The notes below the pieces were generated by a model that saw only the letters and a program-made list of their open reading frames with translations, was not told the origin of the DNA and did not search any database. Position numbers and translations under genes: made by a program. This document shows, in pieces, positions 61,085-64,000 of a stretch of DNA of 64,000 bases. Numbering within the stretch: position 1 is the stretch's first letter; each line of letters opens with the position of its first letter. Source of the stretch: Paractinoplanes pyxinae. GTDB taxonomy: Bacteria > Actinomycetota > Actinomycetes > Mycobacteriales > Micromonosporaceae. The stretch lies in the NCBI RefSeq assembly GCF_026626335.1, contig NZ_JAPNTZ010000001.1, positions 868,001 to 932,000 on the forward strand, read 5' to 3'.

Positions 61085-61777
61085 ATGAAAACTGCCTGGT
61101 ACATTCCACTCCTGGCGCCTGCTGCCTCGTTGGCGGCGGTATTCCTCACGCATTACTTGACCCTGCGAAGAGAGTCGAAAGCCTTTTCCCGCTCGAGCTC
61201 GGACGGCAGGGAGCACTACGGGCAGATCGCTGAATACATCGCCGGCCTTCGGCATCAGCGGCCCTCCGAAAAAGAAGTGAAGATCCTCGCCGGACTCTTC
61301 CCGGAGCCCCAGGCGTTACGCCGCCGGATCGAGCTGAGGGTGCGAGGCGAGCGGTTCGTTCTCGGTGCGGCCGCCGGCGGCGCACTTCTTTACCTTGCTC
61401 TGTATCCGTGGGGGAGTCTGGGCCGGACGACTGCCGACCCGGCCGGCGTGCCCGCCGCTCCAGTGCATGCCGGCGCGTCCGGTGCTGCCTCGGTGAAAGC
61501 GCCATGCCCGGGACTGGCGGTAACGGCTATTCGTGAGGCGACGAATGTGACGGGTTCACCGATGGTGGTCGAGATCCGTTACGCCTCCGGGCCGGATCGC
61601 GCCTATGTCTGCTCTCTGCCGTCTGGACAGGCATATTATTTCGGAATGAAATCCAACGGCAATCTGTCGAATGCGATCGCGCTGCCCGCGACGCCTCAGG
61701 GGAGCGGGTTCAAGGCGGCGAACGGGAAAACGATCTATTACGTCGAATCGAATCTTCTGCAAGTCGAGAACGGCTAG
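61085..61777 (+). CDS. Hypothetical membrane protein with extracytoplasmic domain
   Basis: A 230-residue protein. Two hydrophobic helices (about residues 6-26 and 92-108) flank a cytoplasmic loop (GREHYGQIAEYIAGLRHQRP). After a Pro/Ala linker, residues about 140-230 form a beta-rich outside domain with two cysteines (positions near 142 and 178). No family is recognised. GGGGGAGCG precedes the ATG. It probably forms a pair with the preceding gene and overlaps a convergent SRPBCC gene by four bases. Confidence 0.55.
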   Translation: MKTAWYIPLLAPAASLAAVFLTHYLTLRRESKAFSRSSSDGREHYGQIAEYIAGLRHQRPSEKEVKILAGLFPEPQALRRRIELRVRGERFVLGAAAGGALLYLALYPWGSLGRTTADPAGVPAAPVHAGASGAASVKAPCPGLAVTAIREATNVTGSPMVVEIRYASGPDRAYVCSLPSGQAYYFGMKSNGNLSNAIALPATPQGSGFKAANGKTIYYVESNLLQVENG

Positions 61778-62280
61778 GATTTCAAGCCGCCCTGACTGTC
61801 GGCCGTTGCGTCCGGCAGCTTGGACATCAATGTGCGCAGCTCGTACTTGATGCCTTCCCGGATGTCGCGCACGTCGGACACCGGAGCTCCCTTCGGAAGG
61901 TCGACCCAGAACTCCTGCGTCAGCCGGCAGGCGCCGGGCCCCAGCGGGTCGATCGTCAACGCCCCGTAGGCTGGATAGGCCGACGAGAGGTTGCGTGTCT
62001 GGGCATAGCGGCCGGCCTCGAACTTGACGACCTCGTGCAGGTGGCCGACCCGGCCGGCCGATGTCCGCTGGATGAAGACCTGGATCTCTCCCAGCCCTCG
62101 GGGACGGCTGGGAAGCAAGACTCCACTTTCCATGTCGTTGAGCCGGACAGCGGACGCCGGGTCCCACATGAAAGACCACACCGCTTCCGCGTCCCGGGCG
62201 AGTTCCACCGACGCCGCCTCCCTTACTTGGACGGGCTTGGTGGTGATCCTGGTGATCTTGAACAGTGCGGGCACGATCAA
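61774..62280 (-). CDS. SRPBCC-fold lipid/polyketide-cyclase-like protein
   Basis: A 168-residue START/SRPBCC-type protein with the usual beginning VQVREAASVELARDAEAVWSF (split at residue 30) and late strands RLTQEFWVDLPKG. Such proteins bind hydrophobic ligands in a cavity; enzyme activity is rarely predictable. It follows the CocE-type hydrolase gene on the same strand by ten bases, so they may be one unit. Confidence 0.78.
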   Translation of the reverse strand: MIVPALFKITRITTKPVQVREAASVELARDAEAVWSFMWDPASAVRLNDMESGVLLPSRPRGLGEIQVFIQRTSAGRVGHLHEVVKFEAGRYAQTRNLSSAYPAYGALTIDPLGPGACRLTQEFWVDLPKGAPVSDVRDIREGIKYELRTLMSKLPDATADSQGGLKS

Positions 62281-62290
62281 GATCCTGGCA

Positions 62291-63955
62291 TCACTCGTTC
62301 AGCACGGGAAGGACGATGTGCGAGGCGCGGCCGTCGTCGTGGAAGAGCTCGAAGTGGCAGGGGCGGCCGGCGGTGGCTGTCGCAAACGGTTCGTCTGTGC
62401 CCATGTTGCGGGCGTAACGCGGGAAAGCGCCCCCGCTGACCTGCACGCGCAGGCGGTGGCCGGCCTGGAAGCGGTACGCGGTGGGGAAGAGCTCGACCGG
62501 CACGGCCAGCACGCCGTCCTCGCCGCGGACCAGGTCGGGGGCGTCCGAGGTGCGCGGGTCGAGGCGGCGGATGCCGTCGACCACGTTGCGCGACACGTCC
62601 TTCTCGTCGACGTCGCACAAACGAACAAAGACATCCGCGTACGGGATGGAAGTGCGCACATGGACAGTTGCGCGCACCGAACCGACAACATCGAGCGCTC
62701 GTTCGAGCAGCGGGCCGGTGAAAACGAGCACATCGTCGCGCGCTTCGACCAGCCGGTTGTCCGCTTGCTTGCCCGGAGGCTGCAGCAGCGGGCCGCCGAC
62801 GGTCGGGGTCGGCCGGGCCGGGTCGTAGGTGAAACGGCTCGGATCGCCGCCCTCGGGCTCGGTCACCAGGCCACCGCCGCTTCCCAAGTTCAAGACCGTT
62901 TCCCGTACGGCGGAAGGCGGCCACTCCTCGAACTCGAGCCACTTGTTCGCCCGCTGCAGATGCACACGGACCGGCGCACCTTCGGGGGCGGGGCCGCCGC
63001 GCAGATGGTGGTCGAGCCACACACTGTCGGTCTGCACGATGGTGCGCAGTTCGCCCGGCTCGCCGTGCAGCCACGGGCCGACGACCAGCCGTGCCGGCAC
63101 CCCGGCCGCCCGCAGGGCCGTGTAGTCGGCCAGGTTCCCGCCCAGGAACAGGTCCCACCAGCCGGTGACCATGCTGACCGGCGGCATCCGGGTCAGGTCG
63201 GCCTGGTCGTGATCGGCCTGCGACCAGAAGTCGTCGCCCGGCTCGGCGTGCGCCACGAAGTCCCGCCAGAACGGCACCGGCGCCTCGGCCACCCGCACGT
63301 CGACAGCCTGCAGGGGCAGTTTGCCCAGCGCGCGCCGCACCTTGGTCTTCACCCGCGGGTCGGGCACGGAAGCCAGCAGACCCGGGCGTTCCTGGCGGCC
63401 GATCTGGGCCGACCAGCTCAGCGCCGTGTGGATCGACGGCACGCCGTGCTCGTAGAACAGCCGGTTGGTCACGTTGGCCGAGGTGATGTGCGGGGCGACG
63501 CAGGTCAGCGGGGGATCGGCGTACGGGGCGACGGCCCACTGGGTGTGCCCGAAATAGCTGCCGCCGGCCATGGCGATCCGGCCGTCGCACCACGGCTGCT
63601 TGCGGAGCCAGTCGACGGTGGCCAGGCCGTCGTCGCGCTCGGTGGTGAACGGGCGGAACTGCCCGCCCGACCCGAAGGTGCCGCGGGTGGCCTGCATGAA
63701 CACCTGGAACCCGCGGCGGGCCAGCGGGGCTGCGAACAGCTGGCCGAATGCGCCGTCACGCCCGTACGGGACCCGGATGAGCACCACCGGAAGCGGGCCC
63801 TCAGCCTCGACCGGGCGGTAGTGGTTGGCCAGTAGCGTCACGCCGTCGAGCATCGGCACGGGAACGTCCCTGCGAATCTCGTACGGTGTTGCTCGCACCG
63901 GCAATCCGAGCGCGACATCCGCGGCGATCCCGGCCAGCCTGCTGATCTTCGCCAT
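62291..63955 (-). CDS. CocE/NonD-family serine hydrolase
   Basis: A 554-residue X-Pro-dipeptidyl-peptidase-like hydrolase of the cocaine-esterase type. The nucleophile is Ser133 in AGGSYFG. A C-terminal beta-sandwich (about 330-550) ends with RHMG-type residues (ARNMGTDEPFATA near 515). There is no signal peptide. The family hydrolyses amides or esters of acyl groups. ATG at 63955 is chosen from the reading frame; an upstream GTG lies at 64000, the window end. Confidence 0.87.
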   Translation of the reverse strand: MAKISRLAGIAADVALGLPVRATPYEIRRDVPVPMLDGVTLLANHYRPVEAEGPLPVVLIRVPYGRDGAFGQLFAAPLARRGFQVFMQATRGTFGSGGQFRPFTTERDDGLATVDWLRKQPWCDGRIAMAGGSYFGHTQWAVAPYADPPLTCVAPHITSANVTNRLFYEHGVPSIHTALSWSAQIGRQERPGLLASVPDPRVKTKVRRALGKLPLQAVDVRVAEAPVPFWRDFVAHAEPGDDFWSQADHDQADLTRMPPVSMVTGWWDLFLGGNLADYTALRAAGVPARLVVGPWLHGEPGELRTIVQTDSVWLDHHLRGGPAPEGAPVRVHLQRANKWLEFEEWPPSAVRETVLNLGSGGGLVTEPEGGDPSRFTYDPARPTPTVGGPLLQPPGKQADNRLVEARDDVLVFTGPLLERALDVVGSVRATVHVRTSIPYADVFVRLCDVDEKDVSRNVVDGIRRLDPRTSDAPDLVRGEDGVLAVPVELFPTAYRFQAGHRLRVQVSGGAFPRYARNMGTDEPFATATAGRPCHFELFHDDGRASHIVLPVLNE

Positions 63956-64000
63956 GACGGCAACGTAACCCATGATGGGGTGATGGCGCTCAGGATGCAC

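Noticed and set aside
1-64000. CRISPR array, tRNA or rRNA genes, phage structural genes
   Set aside because: I looked for regular repeats, cloverleaf ends with GGTTC-type arms and rRNA stretches and saw none. A tRNAscan or Infernal run would be needed to exclude small RNAs.

Overview
The window is very GC-rich, has frequent GTG starts and many ATGA/GTGA stop-start overlaps, and carries MsiK-style sugar ABC operons without their own ATPase, a SigE-family sigma factor, two large LuxR regulators with ATPase domains and many two-component genes. This suits a soil actinomycete. Micromonosporaceae (Actinoplanes-like) is my best guess, but that is an inference from style and not from a marker gene. 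I saw no rRNA, tRNA, CRISPR array, plasmid or phage structural gene.

Layout. 1-2150: sulfonate/nitrate-type ABC importer (ATPase cut by the window edge, permease, lipoprotein). 2203-4272: ROK and DeoR regulators. 4561-10795: sugar operon of binding protein, two permeases, class II aldolase, ADP-dependent sugar kinase and type I phosphomannose isomerase. 10797-11243: small PH-like membrane protein. 11244-12235: gene-poor stretch with a perfect 26-bp inverted repeat and a possible gene remnant. 12236-14425: AT-richer ATPase-TOPRIM nuclease gene, probably acquired and possibly antiphage. 14638-21476: one long leftward operon of LacI regulator, spermidine/iron-type ABC importer, TPR protein, nitrilase-family hydrolase and VOC protein. 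21592-25361: cyclic-nucleotide-binding flavoprotein, small stress membrane protein, and a SigE sigma factor with a membrane partner. 25421-27108: AzlC/AzlD exporter and a methyltransferase. 27196-39746: signalling-dense region (HTH-hydrolase-cyclase fusion, CHASE-GGDEF protein, DUF418 protein, two kinase/regulator pairs, a LuxR ATPase regulator, a receiver-only protein and a degenerate kinase). 39866-45796: three serine hydrolases, a MazG-like protein, a PucR-type regulator, a HAD phosphatase and a methyltransferase. 45906-51301: two dehydrogenases, an SDR protein, an MFS exporter and a small membrane protein around an XRE regulator. 51377-57546: LuxR ATPase regulator followed by a patatin/glycosyltransferase/membrane operon. 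57590-63955: CHASE3 kinase, AraC regulator, two unknown genes, an SRPBCC protein and a CocE-type hydrolase.

How the genes work together. The 4.5-10.8 kb operon reads as a complete import-phosphorylate-isomerise-cleave route for a hexose, with an archaeal-type ADP-dependent kinase at its centre. The 45.8-51.3 kb block shares a repeated palindrome (arms GGGTGTACC and GGTACACCC at the best site) upstream of three transcription units, flanking the XRE regulator. I propose this as a small, self-contained redox/efflux regulon. The ATPase-TOPRIM gene at 12.2 kb, its unusual base composition and the inverted repeat beside it are the best candidates for an acquired defence element. Five convergent gene pairs overlap at their 3' ends.
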